Source of the DNA: Sycobia sp. Sy_11
Taxonomy: Eukaryota > Arthropoda > Insecta > Hymenoptera > Epichrysomallidae
Direction: 5' to 3'
Assembly: GCA_018907035.1 (NCBI GenBank)
Contig: JACCIC010000004.1
Coordinates: 1,369,001-1,433,000 of the forward strand
Length of the DNA stretch: 64,000 nt
In this document: positions 22,284-35,200 of the stretch, piece after piece
Numbering within the stretch: the stretch's first letter is position 1
How the letters are laid out: every line of letters starts with the position of its first letter
The notes under the pieces: model-generated
What the model saw: only the letters and a program-made list of their open reading frames with translations
The model's database searches: none
What the model was told of the DNA's origin: nothing
Position numbers and translations under genes: made by a program

Positions 22284-22331
<48 letters not shown>
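22284..22331. repeat. (AT)n microsatellite
   Basis: About 24 perfect AT units, 180 bp after the previous AT tract. Confidence 0.95.
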
Positions 22332-22334
<3 letters not shown>

Positions 22335-22652
22335 AGTAGATGTGTGAAAGGGTAATAATAACGTAGAGAAATCTGTCTGCATTTAAAATAAATAATATTA
22401 TTTTAGAAAAACTGGAGAGAAAATTAAAAGTATATAAATCTATCAATCATACTAATTTATAAAGATAATCGATTATTCGGAAATTCCAAATATATATTTT
22501 ATAACTTCTTTGGAAGGACATAGGCTATATATTTTTTTTACATTCAACAAAAAACGATTAACAAATGAGTCGTTCCGATACACTGGACATCGTATTCTAC
22601 CTCCCGAACACGAAACTAGAATATTTCCCTGTAAACGTCGTATGTAAGATGA

Positions 22653-22655
<3 letters not shown>

Positions 22656-22702
<47 letters not shown>
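22656..22702. repeat. (AT)n microsatellite
   Basis: About 23 perfect units. With the two preceding tracts it makes three long AT runs within 650 bp. Confidence 0.95.
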
Positions 22703-22704
<2 letters not shown>

Positions 22705-24144
22705 TACATTTTCATATTTTAAATTAAATACCATTAATATTTAGTTAGTAGTACCAACGGAAATTGAAGGGAAAAAATGGTTTGCGAAATAGTATCTTTG
22801 TAAACGGACGTTGAGATATAGCGCCTTTCTATACGGGATAGAGGATAGGTAAATTATCTACAAGAATATAGATTTATAAATAGAGTATTTTTTACAGAGG
22901 TATTATTGAACTGTTTTATACATCGCTTAAATTATAATCTCGGGCCAAGCTGAGACGGGGGATGCTAATATATTTATAAACTCGGACGATGCAGTACATT
23001 ATCCACAATACTTTTAATTGCTCTTAATCGTACAGGATTTTCTCGGAACCTTTTGCCTCATGATAAGATCTCCTTTTATTCTATGAAGAAATTATAATCC
23101 TTCTCATTTCTGCGTTGGTACTAGATTCCAACTAAAAATTCTCCGAAATAATGTCAATCAAGATATTATTGTCGTAGACCCCGAAAACGATGAACTCGTT
23201 ATTATAGAACTCAATTATAGGATCCCTACTGATGTACACTTCCAATTCAAACGAGTCATATTTCCTATAATATGTTCTTTTGCTATTAACATCAATAACT
23301 CACAGAATCGAACCTTTAAACACGTATTATGAATGAATTTAAGATCAGATTATTTTTCATTTGAACAATTATGTCTTCGATAACTTTCAAGGATTGGGAA
23401 CTCAGAAAATAAAAATATAACAAAAATTTCATTTACACTAAACTATTATAAAATTATTAAAATTAAAGCTAACAATTATTTTAATCTTACAGTCTTTATA
23501 AAATAATATAATTCTGATTACACCGAGATTAGTATAAACAACTCCTTTTCAGTCTATAATACTTGACACAACTTATCGTATTTTTATTTGTTTAATTTCT
23601 TTTTTATTCTATGCTCTGAATCTTAGCATTGACAATCTTAGTGGTAATGTATTATGTGGTTTATACTATGAGTATACTGAAAAAGATGTGCTGTGATACC
23701 CAATAAAGCTTTTTAACAGTTATAAGTTAGAAAAATTGAAATACGGCCAATTGAATATATATCTTAAAATTAATAAATATTTAGATCTGTAATAATTTTA
23801 AATGTTTTAACTGTAAATAAATCTGATGTTTATGTAACTGGAATTAATAACACTAAAAATACTTTTTCAGTGTACTTATATGACGGGTGCAGAACTTAGT
23901 TAACTGTACATAGATTCCATCCATCTACCAGATAATGAAAAATTTTCCACGCATTTTTTTACAAAATATTTGTTTGTATCTTTCAAAAACGAATGTGTAC
24001 TTAAATTAAAACACAACTGTTCTTGTTTTCCGAAAAATTCACAAGGTTCACAAAATTTAGATATATCACGATATAGTAATTATAGATTAAAGATTTAATA
24101 AAAACATGAGTCACTTCAGCAGTTAAACTATTTTCATATATGTT

Positions 24145-24151
<7 letters not shown>
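22703..24151. other. AT-rich sequence without recognisable genes
   Basis: No open frame, exon or transposon motif was recognised. Slightly GC-richer patches near 22800-23000 have no clear meaning. Confidence 0.45.

Positions 24152-24195
<44 letters not shown>
24152..24195. repeat. (AT)n microsatellite
   Basis: About 22 perfect AT units. Confidence 0.95.
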
Positions 24196-24198
<3 letters not shown>

Positions 24199-24539
24199 GT
24201 AGCAGTCAAAATTATTTTAGTTAATATTAATAATTATTAGCGGAAAAAATTTTTATTATTCAATGTTCTTTATTATTTGGAAGTTATAGTCTATACTATT
24301 TTACATAAAGAATAATTTGTTATCGGAATTACTCTAAATTGTAATAAAATTTGTTAGCTTGCAAAAGTTAATTTTCAAGATACGTATAACATTTGTTGTT
24401 GGTATATATTAAATGTAAATACAAAATTTGATGTAAATATACTAAAACTCTTGAGCAAAATGAAAGCGAATAAACGTAAAAAATAGTAGTCAAATTTGAA
24501 GTTCATTAAATAGTTTATATAAAAAATTACACTGGTATT

Positions 24540-24910
24540 GTTAGTCACTGAAAACCTACTCCAGGGGTCCCCGGATTTAGGCATGGACAGATTAATAATG
24601 ATAAAACCGGTCCATGTATAGGAATGCGATACTACCATCTGAACAAGATTACAGCAGGCATACGAAAACAGAGTAAATTGTCGAGTGGTCGAGGAAAGAG
24701 AAAAGAGAACTCGACCATGACACTGATTCGCAGTGCTGTATACATCGGTTGATCTCAAAACCAATAAACCAGACAAAGAAGAGAGACGGACTTTGCGTGC
24801 AAACGCGGGCTGGTCCGGAATTTCGGGCATCCAGATTTTAAAAAGGTAACGTTGCTATAATGCAGGTAGCAAGATGAATGCAAAGGAGACTTCGTATGTG
24901 ATGTCCGAGG
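24540..24910 (-). other. GC-richer island with an open - strand frame
   Basis: Composition rises against the background. A - strand frame from 24830 reads MPEIPDQPAFARKVRLSSLS and then a Ser-rich stretch before running into AT-rich DNA at about 24540. No domain was recognised. The sharp compositional edges suggest an inserted element rather than a host exon. Confidence 0.3.
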
Positions 24911-26079
24911 CAATTAGGGCACGATATCTCGCTATAAAAAAGTTTTTCTTCTTCCGTGCATGTAAAATTATAAAAAACAAAGATTTACGCATTCTTCGCA
25001 AATCTCAAAAAGGACATTCGGAAAAATTTTATAAAAACAAATAGTAAAGAAGAGAACACTATATAGAAACTTAAAAAAAAGTGTGTTAAAATAGCATTAA
25101 TTGTATTTCAACACATTTTCATTGCTCTACAATCAGTACTAGTGTTGACAAAATAATCAATAAATTCATTGGATGTAAATTTTATTAGCGTATTGCACTA
25201 TGTTATTGAACATTTCTCATTAATCAATTAAACTATAACTTCAATTAATACTCTTTTTTGGAGAAATAAATATGTGTGAAATTAGAAAATAACTATTCTT
25301 AAATCAAATATAACGTATTATTACCAATATTATATTAATAAGATTAATTTATTATTATGAAAAAAGGAGCTAAGCAACGGCTTAATGAAAATCTTATATG
25401 AAAATCTAAAAAATGAATCCAAATACTCATAAACTCATAAAAAACAATACTCTATGTAATTTTTTAAAAAATCGATTGGATCGAGTTTTTGGTTTAATGT
25501 AGATTTTATACAAATATAACGTATTGCATGGATTTTATAACTATTTTTTTAATAGAAAATTATTGGATGAGCTGCAGCAAAAAAAATTCTGAAAATATAC
25601 GCAGTAAATTATTAACTTTCATTTCTATGATATATATGTATGTATGTATGTATAATAAAAATATAGTAAACTTATAGTACTATAAGTACTTGTATGTAGT
25701 ACTTTAATTCTCGATGTAAAATTTATAAGTAAGATACTAGAATTCATAATTTTAGACTTCCTATTACAATAATAAAAAATAAATTTTATGAAAAAGAAAT
25801 AAAAAAATTAAAAATCGATAAGTTTTCGAATGCTATTTTGCCTGTATTCATTCGTAAAATCGAAAATTATATAATGTTGATAGAATTTACAAATATTTTT
25901 AATAATAACAATATAACAATATAACGAATTGAAATCAGTAGGAAATAGTTTGTTTTTAAAATCAAAATTGATATATATTTTAAATACCAAATTCTCTTAT
26001 GACTAATGTTATACGAATGACGAATCCTTAGTGCCTTATACACGAACAATCTTTTAATACTTATTCATTACTGATTATG

Positions 26080-26082
<3 letters not shown>
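24911..26082. other. AT-rich sequence without recognisable genes
   Basis: Nothing coding was recognised; short AT-driven frames near 25808-26049 have biased composition and no features. Confidence 0.5.

Positions 26083-26136
<54 letters not shown>
26083..26136. repeat. (AT)n microsatellite
   Basis: About 27 perfect AT units. Confidence 0.95.
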
Positions 26137-26141
<5 letters not shown>

Positions 26142-26585
26142 TTTGCCAAGCCCGTCCCGTAAAAATTTATAAAAGAAAAAAATATATTCTAAGCTTTTAT
26201 TTTATAAACATTTACGTCTAACAATAACTAAAGCAGTAATTTATGGAATAATTTAAATAGAAATGGTTCAATTTTTTGTTTAATAATTATATCTCTTTTA
26301 CTTTCACGTTTTTTAGAACAAGTAAATTTAAAAAAAAAGAGTAATACGTATATATGCACGTATATATATAGGGAGACTAACTAATGTAGTCCGTGTTTCT
26401 TTGATATAATAAATATTTATTTTGTACAAATTCATCAAAGTAATGTCCATAATTGATTAGAAATTTTTCGAAAGAAAATTATTAACATGGGAATCCACGA
26501 AAAAAGATTACAGTAGAGCATTTGTAAATATTTTTTTACGATATTTATGACACGAATCTAAGCATTTTTATACAAAAATTTTAAT

Positions 26586-26653
26586 TCTTTGCTTAGATAT
26601 TTATTGGGTAAATCTCTAATCTTTGCTTACATATTTATTAGGAAAATCTCTAT
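26586..26653. repeat. Tandem duplication of a 34-bp unit
   Basis: tctttgcttagatatttatt... at 26586 is followed immediately at 26620 by tctttgcttacatatttatt..., with a few substitutions between copies. It lies in otherwise featureless AT-rich DNA. Confidence 0.7.
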
Positions 26654-28340
26654 CTTAGAATTTTTTTGATGCGGCCATTTATCTCTCGAGAGAAACGCAT
26701 CTCTTTAAAGCTAAAATTACCATTCTTGAAAGATCGAAATCATTTCATACAAGATTTATCACCCCATGCGCTATCGTAATAAGCATAAGCATACTATACC
26801 CATTGAAAGATGTGTTTATGTATTTCAGGATCGGGTGGTCTCTAAATTTCATATTGAATATAAGTAAGAAATATTATAAAATGGTGCATTTGATTGCAAA
26901 ATAATCACAGGATCAATGGCAATTTATCTAAGCCATATTTATTTCAGATAGATATTTATTTATTTAAACGAAAAAGATTTATAAAAAAGTTTTAAAAACC
27001 TATTTCAGAAAGTATAAATGATTTTTTTTCTAATAAAAATACGTGTTAACAAATTTAAAGTAATCTACAATTTTACGATTTTAGATTTTTTTAGCTTACT
27101 TCAAAACAAATATTTGAATATTTCACGATAAAATAAATTATGGCTAAAATAAAATAAATACATTTTTCCCAATGAAGTGAAACTTCAATTTTTTAAAAAT
27201 TATACAAATGTGCATCAAAATCGTATACATCTGTATCATAATACGACGCTTAACGACTGGGACGGGAGCGCACAAATGCCCGAAAATCGTAATAGCGCAC
27301 GTACATCAGTGTATAATGCATGAGCATTGTACAGAGTTTTTCTAATATGAACATTTTTATATCACACCGTGTTTTTGACACAGGTTTTTTCCAGTCCACT
27401 AGTTATTATCTTAACTACACTAATTTAAGTATGAGGAAGGGTTGCGTTTTAAGAAATAAGCAAATCTCTTGAATATAGATGCATTTTTAATTTTCGATTA
27501 AAAATTTTTTATTCAAAGAAAATTACAAACATGAAAAAAATTGCAGTATCTCGACTTCGAAATTTACAAAGTAGCCCTTCACGATTAGATTCTTTCTAAG
27601 AACTCTAAAGAATATTTGTATGTAATTTAAGCATTATATTTTAGCAAAAGTTCACTACTGATTAGTCGATCATTTAATTCTGATTGAAGATCCAAATGTT
27701 TCTGAAAACTATCCATGTCTAAAAAGATAAAAAATGTTTTTTGAGTTTGACATTAACTTTTATATATGTGTAGAATTATTTATACAAATATAAATGTTTT
27801 TCTATTTTTCAATATGTATATATGCTAAATAAATGTTCTACATAAAGAAATTCTCACTCCTTGTGAATTGTTATTAGACCCTTTTAGAGTCTGAACTGAT
27901 GTTACACCCCTTTCTTCTTCTTATGATATATATATATATATAACGGTAAAAAATATTGAAGTTTTACTCGCAGCTCTAAATAAAAAGATTTCTGTATTTA
28001 TGTTTTATATATTTATTAAATTAATTAAATAAAGTTAATAAAACTGTTACAATTTAAAAAATTTAGTCCAATAGCACAATTTAAAAACTGAGTCAAATAT
28101 AAAACAAAAAACATACAGAAGTATCGAATACTATTATACAGTTCAGCCTGTCATCGATCATGCTATAGAATATTAGATAGTAAGTCTGTATAAATAGTTC
28201 AATTAGAAAATTTGAGCAATGAAAAATATACAAGAAAAGAAAGACAAAAGGACTTTAGGAGTTGTATCATGAAATTTTTCATCTGCATACATCAAATATC
28301 CTTGATTTATAATTCTGCCCGTGATTCCCATTGCTTGTGC
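26654..28340. other. AT-rich sequence without recognisable genes
   Basis: No gene recognised. A short GC-richer patch occurs at about 27240-27310. A short (AT)n run lies near 27925-27942. Confidence 0.45.
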
Positions 28341-28760
28341 TCATCCTAAGGAGTTGCTGCATAGATCAGACATTTGTACGATTTTTTGCCGAACGACTTT
28401 TCGTAATGGAGTTATATTCATATAGTCGAAAGCGCGATGGATGATATAAGCATTAACGGAGCTGTAATGACTAATCTTTGATACGCTCGAGATATAATTC
28501 GAGCGAGGGGAGAAGGACGGTTGTGCGACTCTTGACTTTCGCTTTCGCGAAGCGAACATCACTCGCGCGAGACGTGTGCTTTCGATAGGGAGATGAATGG
28601 CCGAGTAACGATTCTACCCCCCCCCCCCCGCGGCGTACATTAAATATATCTGATCTGTGCAATTGCACCGAGCGCACGGATTCTGAGGCTACTTTTTTTA
28701 CAGACCGTCAGTGCATCAGAAGCTTTTAGAAGGATTCTCACCTGTGCAGTATAAGCTCCT
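28340..28760. other. GC-richer island with a 13-base C run
   Basis: Composition is clearly above background, with many CG dinucleotides, and a poly(C) run at 28617-28629. Frames on the - strand (28677-28471 and 28562-28341) are open but featureless. It could be a promoter or non-coding first exon, or a transposon edge. No core promoter element was identified with confidence. Confidence 0.3.
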
Positions 28761-28950
28761 GCGCGTTTTTAATTATTTATTTTTATTTATTTAAAGTGAG
28801 CATTCAGAAATGTGCAACTTACGTATAGAGATCCTATAGTGACAAGGTACGTTCTGTCCGCGAAGACGTGGATTTTAAGCCTGCGTATATGTAGAGCAGG
28901 ACAGGACTCCTTGGTTATCCTACTTTTTATTCGAGAAAGTTAGAGAGGGA

Positions 28951-28954
<4 letters not shown>

Positions 28955-29029
<75 letters not shown>
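28955..29029. repeat. (GA)n microsatellite
   Basis: About 37 GA units without interruption. Long GA tracts can bind GAGA factor in insects, but no promoter is evident next to it. Confidence 0.95.
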
Positions 29030-29031
<2 letters not shown>

Positions 29032-29133
29032 ATTTTCACTATAAATATTTAATTTTAGAATATTATTATATTAATATATGTTCGTTTTGTAATGTAACAC
29101 TTCAAAAATAATAATCGATAATTTTTAATTTAG

Positions 29134-29529
29134 AATATGTCAATGTTTCGACTTTTGTAGAAAATTCTCGTCAATGTATGAATAATAATTTTCTTGAGTA
29201 TATCAGAACTCCACTTTTTTATTTGGAAAAGTATTAAACAATAAAAACAAGGAGTGTATAATCACAGTTAAGAGATAAATTACATTGACAGTCTTAGGAA
29301 ACCACGAATCCTAATCAGTAGTAACAAGCGAACTGCGAGTTGCTTTCAAACTCGAATGTCCATTTGACTGTTACTACTTATTAGTATACACGGTTTCATT
29401 AAACCGTCAATTACTTCTGAACTGTGTAACAATTTTATAAATAAAAAATTTAAATCTTCAGATACTTGAGAAAATTATTATTCTTGCCTTGATGCAGGCT
29501 TTCTACGAAAGTCGAAATATTGACATATT
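29134..29529. repeat. Foldback element with imperfect arms of about 190 bp
   Basis: The left arm from 29134 (aatatgtcaatgtttcgac) and the reverse complement of the right arm ending 29529 (aatatgtcaatatttcgac) can be aligned along most of their length, with shared blocks gaataataattttct, cacagtt-aga, and ctaat-agtagtaaca near the centre. The loop (about 29320-29360) has its own small stem (gcgagtt/aactcg). No coding capacity. Probable non-autonomous inverted-repeat element. Confidence 0.75.
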
Positions 29530-30724
29530 GAACATATAAACATTGCATCGATCAATTCTTGTCGCCATTTAGATTTTCATTGTTCAAATAATAAAAATTA
29601 ACAAATTATTATAAAATTTGAATTATACATTATATATATATATATACATAAAATTTTGGTTTTGATAAATAGTTTCACTATAAATTCATCATTTAAATGA
29701 ATTTTGAAATTGAAATATTTGACAAATTGATTACAACATAAATAAATACTCGACAATATTGATTTAATTATTGATAATATCATGTTAAATGCCAAATATA
29801 CCACCATTGAAAATGGTAGTTTGAAAATAAGCTTAATTTAGCAAAAGTATAAAAATGAAAAACATATAAAAAGATAACTTTTATCGTTTATTTGAATGTT
29901 TGTGAACAATTACTTCTTCAAAAATATAACTAATAAAAATTATTACGTATTATTTGTGGATGAGTTCATGCTCTTGTTATTTTTGTATGACGCTTGGGAC
30001 GACAACGCCAACCATTGAATTCTATCTGATAAAAAAAAAACAAAAATTAAAATATTAAAATATTTTTTTTAAATATTAGTATTGTTTTATGCATTTATAT
30101 AATTGATTTCTTAATGTAATTTTCATTTATTTTCACAATAAAATGAAACATATAAAAAAATTTTGTTAATAAATCGTAGAAATGCATATTAGTTGATTGT
30201 GAGCTCAATTACAAAAAATAAGATATAAAATTGAAAAAGTTTGTTCTAACGAAAGATGAGAAAAGAGGAAGAGCTGACAAGACGAATGCTTGACATCGAG
30301 GACAAAAATGATACTGTCATAGATTAAAGTAGAGAGCTTCGACAAAACTGATGAACTTAATGTTCTTGAGAAATCATTGAAGATCTGACAATTCAGAAAC
30401 AAATAGCTGTCTGAAAAACCAATATGATAATATGCAGTTAGATTAATTTTAGTAAATTAAATCTGAAAAGACAATAAAAGCAAATGCCAATATAGAATTG
30501 AATAAGTAAATATGTGGTCAAAATAAATAAGTGCAAAAGCTCGAATGTCATAATAACTATAATAGTAGACACAGCGTGCATTAAAAAAAAAGAAAATAAA
30601 TTATCGTTTATATTTTAAATAATTATGTTTGTTAATGTCCCAAATCATTGGGAAAAAAGAATAAAAAGTAAAAATGATAAAAACCTGGTTACAAGCAAAT
30701 AGAGATAATATAAATTTGTGAAAT
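29530..30724. other. AT-rich sequence upstream of the LINE insertion
   Basis: About 1.2 kb with no gene recognised. Short open frames on the - strand (29807-29598, 30402-30205) are AT-driven and lack domains. Confidence 0.5.
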
Positions 30725-30737
30725 AAAATTGTAATAG
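30725..30737 (+). repeat. Target-site duplication, left copy
   Basis: aaaattgtaatag directly precedes the LINE and is repeated after its poly(A) tail at 36207-36219. The first four A residues are ambiguous with the tail, so the certain part is ttgtaatag. Confidence 0.8.
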
Positions 30738-30889
30738 GTCTCGTTTGTACAGTCGCTCTGAGCAGACGTGTTTACAATTGCTCCGCAGTCCGTGGAAACG
30801 AGTAAACATATTAAGGTGTCAGTAATTAATCAAAGCTATATAGTATATCTATCGTGTTTAAAATTTCGGACTGCTTTTGCAGTCCCGAA

Positions 30890-32200
30890 ATGTTAAAGCA
30901 AAATTCCTGTGTTCCAAAAATGGCTTCTGATACCAGGGGTCATTTTACTCAAGTTACTCAAAGCTCTTCAGATTCTATTAGTAAAACATACGCAAGTGCC
31001 TCTCTCAGCTCTACTTTTATAACCAAAGAACATGCAGTGATAGCAGATGCAATAGAAAGTTTCACAAATGACGACTACATCGATGCTATAGAAGAAACCA
31101 TTGGAACCGGACACGTAAGGTTTATTTCTAAGGTTACAGGTAATAGAATCAAAATTTATCTTTCCGAAAAATCACTAGTAGAGAAGACTATTAAGAAATC
31201 TGTGTTTATTAAAGGGCATGAATTAAAATTTAGACCACTAATTGCAAATCATAAAAGACTAGTAATCTCGAATGTCGATCCTACTATCCCCCATGAAATC
31301 CTTCTGAATTTTCTAAAAAAAAATTCAATCACTCCTGTATCGACAATGCAATATCTTAGAGCTGGCCTATTAAAGCCCGGTAGAGCAAATATTTTGTCAT
31401 TTCGTCGTCAAGTCTATATCAAAGAAGAAGACACACATCTGGTGCCCGAATCGGCGCAAATTCTACATGATGACACACCTTACTGGATTTTCTTCACTAC
31501 CGACTCTACCAAATGTTATTTATGTAAACAAAGTGGTCATATAGCTCGCCTTTGCCCAGAAAATGGAAAACAAATTATAACTCCAGACGCATTCCCTTCT
31601 CTCTCACTCTCTCAAGATATTCCGTCGGACTCTGTTAAACAGCTGAATGAAATAGAAAAAACTAATATGAATCCTAAAGATATTAGTAATAAAAAATTGA
31701 AAAGACCCTCTCCTCCTTCAGTTACATCTACAGAAAATTCGAGTAAAGAAGAAAATTTAATTATTAAGGAGACAAAGATAGAAAATGATTCTCTAACAGC
31801 TGAAAATGAAAATAACTTCGCAATACCTAGCAGAAAAGTAGTCAAAAGGCGCAAGGAAAGCACAATAGAAGTCGAACTGGATCAAGTTAGTGTTGATAAA
31901 TTAGAGCAATCACTACTACCATTAAGAGAAGAGTTGGAAAAATCAAGCACGTTACACATACTTAGTTTCGACAGATTCCACGAATTTCTCGCTCAGTCCT
32001 ATGGCAAAACAAATACAATTGAACTTTCTCTTAAGTTTACAAATAAGACCGACGAGCTAATTAAGATGTTAGACTTTTCGTACTCGTTTATATTGGATAG
32101 AAGTATAAAGGCCAGATGTACAAGAATTAAAAAAAAGTTATTAAAATATATAAACCAGGAAATGGAATCTGATAGCTCTCATACGACACAATCCGACTAA
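30890..32200 (+). CDS. LINE ORF1: gag-like RNA-binding protein
   Basis: The reading frame starts at ATG 30890 (436 codons); a second ATG at 30920 (aaaatggct) has a better initiation context and may be the real start. The frame is open further upstream only through a non-ATG codon. The protein has a Ser/Thr-rich N-terminus, a central basic region, one CCHC zinc knuckle (C209, C212, H217, C222 in CYLCKQSGHIARLC), a Lys/Glu-rich linker with basic runs (KLKRPSPP, KVVKRRKES) and a helical C-terminus (TRIKKKLLKYINQEM). In I-superfamily LINEs this protein binds element RNA to form the particle used for target-primed reverse transcription. It lies 44 nt before ORF2, in a different frame. Confidence 0.9.
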   Translation: MLKQNSCVPKMASDTRGHFTQVTQSSSDSISKTYASASLSSTFITKEHAVIADAIESFTNDDYIDAIEETIGTGHVRFISKVTGNRIKIYLSEKSLVEKTIKKSVFIKGHELKFRPLIANHKRLVISNVDPTIPHEILLNFLKKNSITPVSTMQYLRAGLLKPGRANILSFRRQVYIKEEDTHLVPESAQILHDDTPYWIFFTTDSTKCYLCKQSGHIARLCPENGKQIITPDAFPSLSLSQDIPSDSVKQLNEIEKTNMNPKDISNKKLKRPSPPSVTSTENSSKEENLIIKETKIENDSLTAENENNFAIPSRKVVKRRKESTIEVELDQVSVDKLEQSLLPLREELEKSSTLHILSFDRFHEFLAQSYGKTNTIELSLKFTNKTDELIKMLDFSYSFILDRSIKARCTRIKKKLLKYINQEMESDSSHTTQSD

Positions 32201-32244
32201 ATTAATTAAATATATTAATTCAATTACATATACATATTTATATT

Positions 32245-35200
32245 ATGTCTTTTAACAACAAACTTAAGTGCCTTTTTTGGAATGCAAGAAGCCTACGTAA
32301 ACGTAAAAACGAACTAGCAGATATTCTTAAAAACTTAGATATTTTTATCAGCGTTGAAACCTGGTTAACAGATCATGCTGTAGACTCAGAACAATTTAAA
32401 TTTCCTGACTTTCTTACATACCGCAAGGATCGCCTTCACGGAAGAGGAGGGGGGATTCTCCTACTCATCAGAAAAACTGTAGGCTATATTGAATTAACTA
32501 ATCTAGCTACACCTCATACCTCTGTAGAATTAGCGGGAATTAAAGTGACCAATTTTACACCAATAATCAATATCTTAGTTTGTTATAGAGTACCCGGTAA
32601 TAATTTAAATCAGCAACAATGGGATACAATTATTGAAAATTGTTCAAAATCTGAGTATTGTGTAATTGTTGGCGACTTTAATGCCCACAATAAATTGTGG
32701 AATTGTGAAAAAACTGATACGAACGGTGAAAAGTTACAAAATAGCATTGATAAGTTTGATTTATTCATACATAATATAGATACATACTCATATGTTGATG
32801 CAAGTCGCGCAAAAAAATCGAATTTAGACTTAATTATAACATCGCTCAATCTTGCGGATAAAATCGAATACTCTGTTAATGACGATCCACGAGGATCAGA
32901 CCATTTTCCTATTGCTATGAATATTAATTTACAAAAAAATTTGTACTTCAAAAAATCCTTTAGAATTAATAGTATAAAAACAGATTGGGAAAAAGTCTCT
33001 ATTCAGCTCGATGAAAAATATTCGGTTTTTCTCACAGATGAGTATAGTTACTTGCAATCATATGAAAAATATGATCTTTTTATCTCTACCGTTAAAGACA
33101 CCATTTCTTCACATTCGCCTAAACCAAAAATTTTTCCTTATAAGAAAAGAGATAATCCCGTTTCATGGTGGAATTCAGAGTGCAACAAAGCTAAAAGGTT
33201 AAGAAAAATTGCTTATAAAAAATGGGAATTAAATAAAAATGAAAAAAATTTTATCGAGTACAAAAAAGCTATCGCTACTGCGATTAAAACCTTTAAAAAA
33301 AGTAAAATTGATCACTTCAAAAAATTTGCATGTACTCTGAATTTTCATGAAAACATCAATTATGTTTGGAACAAGGCTAAAATATTAAAAAATAAGTGGG
33401 TTAAAATTACCTCAAACTGTTCAAATAGTAACTTACAGAACGATGTTCAAATTGAAAACGCTATTCAAAAACTTTGTCCTGCTTGGGTAGCTAGTGATCC
33501 AAGCTGGAAGCCAAGCTGCTATGAATCGGAATTTTTTGATGCGCAGTTTGATTATAGGGAATTTAATACAGCCTTATTTGAAAAAAAATCTACAGCGTCT
33601 CCTGGCATGGACGGCATTACCTATGACATTATTAAAAAATTACCTATCAAATATCATTTGATTTTATTGGACATCTTTAATGAACTTTTCACCGCAGCTT
33701 GCTATCCATCTAGTTGGAAAAATAGTTTCGTGCATTTTATTAAAAAAACAAATAATAATGGCGTTCGACCGATTGCTCTTACTTCATGTGTCTGTAAACT
33801 ATTTGAGTCGCTAATAAAAAACAGACTTCAGTGGTGGTTAGAACACTTTCAATTATTACCGAAAAATCAGGCCGGGTTTAGAACCGGCAGATCATGCACC
33901 GATAATCTTGTTAATCTTACCACGCAAATCAATGAAGCCTTTTTTCGAAAGAAATCTGTACTAGCTGCGTTTATTGATGTCTCTGGCGCATTCGACAATG
34001 TAAACTGCGACATTCTGTTAAATAAATTAGCAGATATTGGCTGTTCAGAAAAAATAATTAAATTTGTGAAATTTCTTACGATCGAGAGATTAATTTATTC
34101 TGATAATTTAGGAGATTCCTTTAGAATCGGAAATAAAGGTGTACCTCAGGGCGGTGTTTTAAGTCCTCTACTGTATATAATATACGTGAAAAATATTGTC
34201 GATAACTTACCTAAAAGCGTCGAAATATGCCAATTTGCTGATGATCTACTGATTTATTCGAAACTCTCCCCTTTTCCAAAATGTAGAAGCGTAATTGAAA
34301 AAGCAACAAATATAATTAAAAATAATCTCAGTATAATAGGTTTAGACCTCGCACCAGAGAAAACAGTATTAATACATTTTAACAATCACAATATAAAACC
34401 AGGAGAAGTACAAATTACGGTCGACGAGTGTATTATAAAATCTAGTGAAACAGTACGTTTTTTAGGAATTATTCTCGATTATAAGCTCTCATTTAAAGAT
34501 CAAATTTCTTATGTACTACAAAGATGTACTAGAAGTCTCAATATCATTAAATACCTATGCGGTACCTGGTGGGGTTCTGATCCTAATACTCTTATAGTTT
34601 TCTACAAGAATTTTGTCCGATCAATTTTTGATTACGCTTCTTTTATTTATTTCCCGTCGCAAAAGGAACTAGTAAGCAAAATAGAAAAAATTCAGTACTG
34701 CGCTTTGCGAAAAGCACTCGGTTACCGAGTAAGTACTCCTGTAAATATTATATTAGACGAATCTAAAATGCTATTACTGAAAGAGCGAACTAAATTTCTG
34801 TGCCAATGCTATATAAGCAAAATTATAAATAATAAGAAATCGTCTGTCTTCACGAATCTACAAAAATATATCTCTTTTTTAAAAAAAAATAGCCATAAAC
34901 CTAATAAAAGATTAATCTTATTTAATTCTTGTGCAGAATTCGTACAAGATAACTATAGTCATCTCCTTACTGGCCACAATCTTTATGATTATGAATATAA
35001 AACGTACTACACCAAATTACATGTCAATTTTGAATTAGGTTTTCAGATAAGAAGCTCTCCCAATCCAAATACTGTATTAAATAATTTCATTGTTGAACAA
35101 AACTGCGCTACTATGTATACTGATGGAAGCAAGATCTCAAATGCTCTAGCCACGGGTTTTTCCTGTTTTTCCCCTGAGTTATCTATAAAAACAAGCATAT

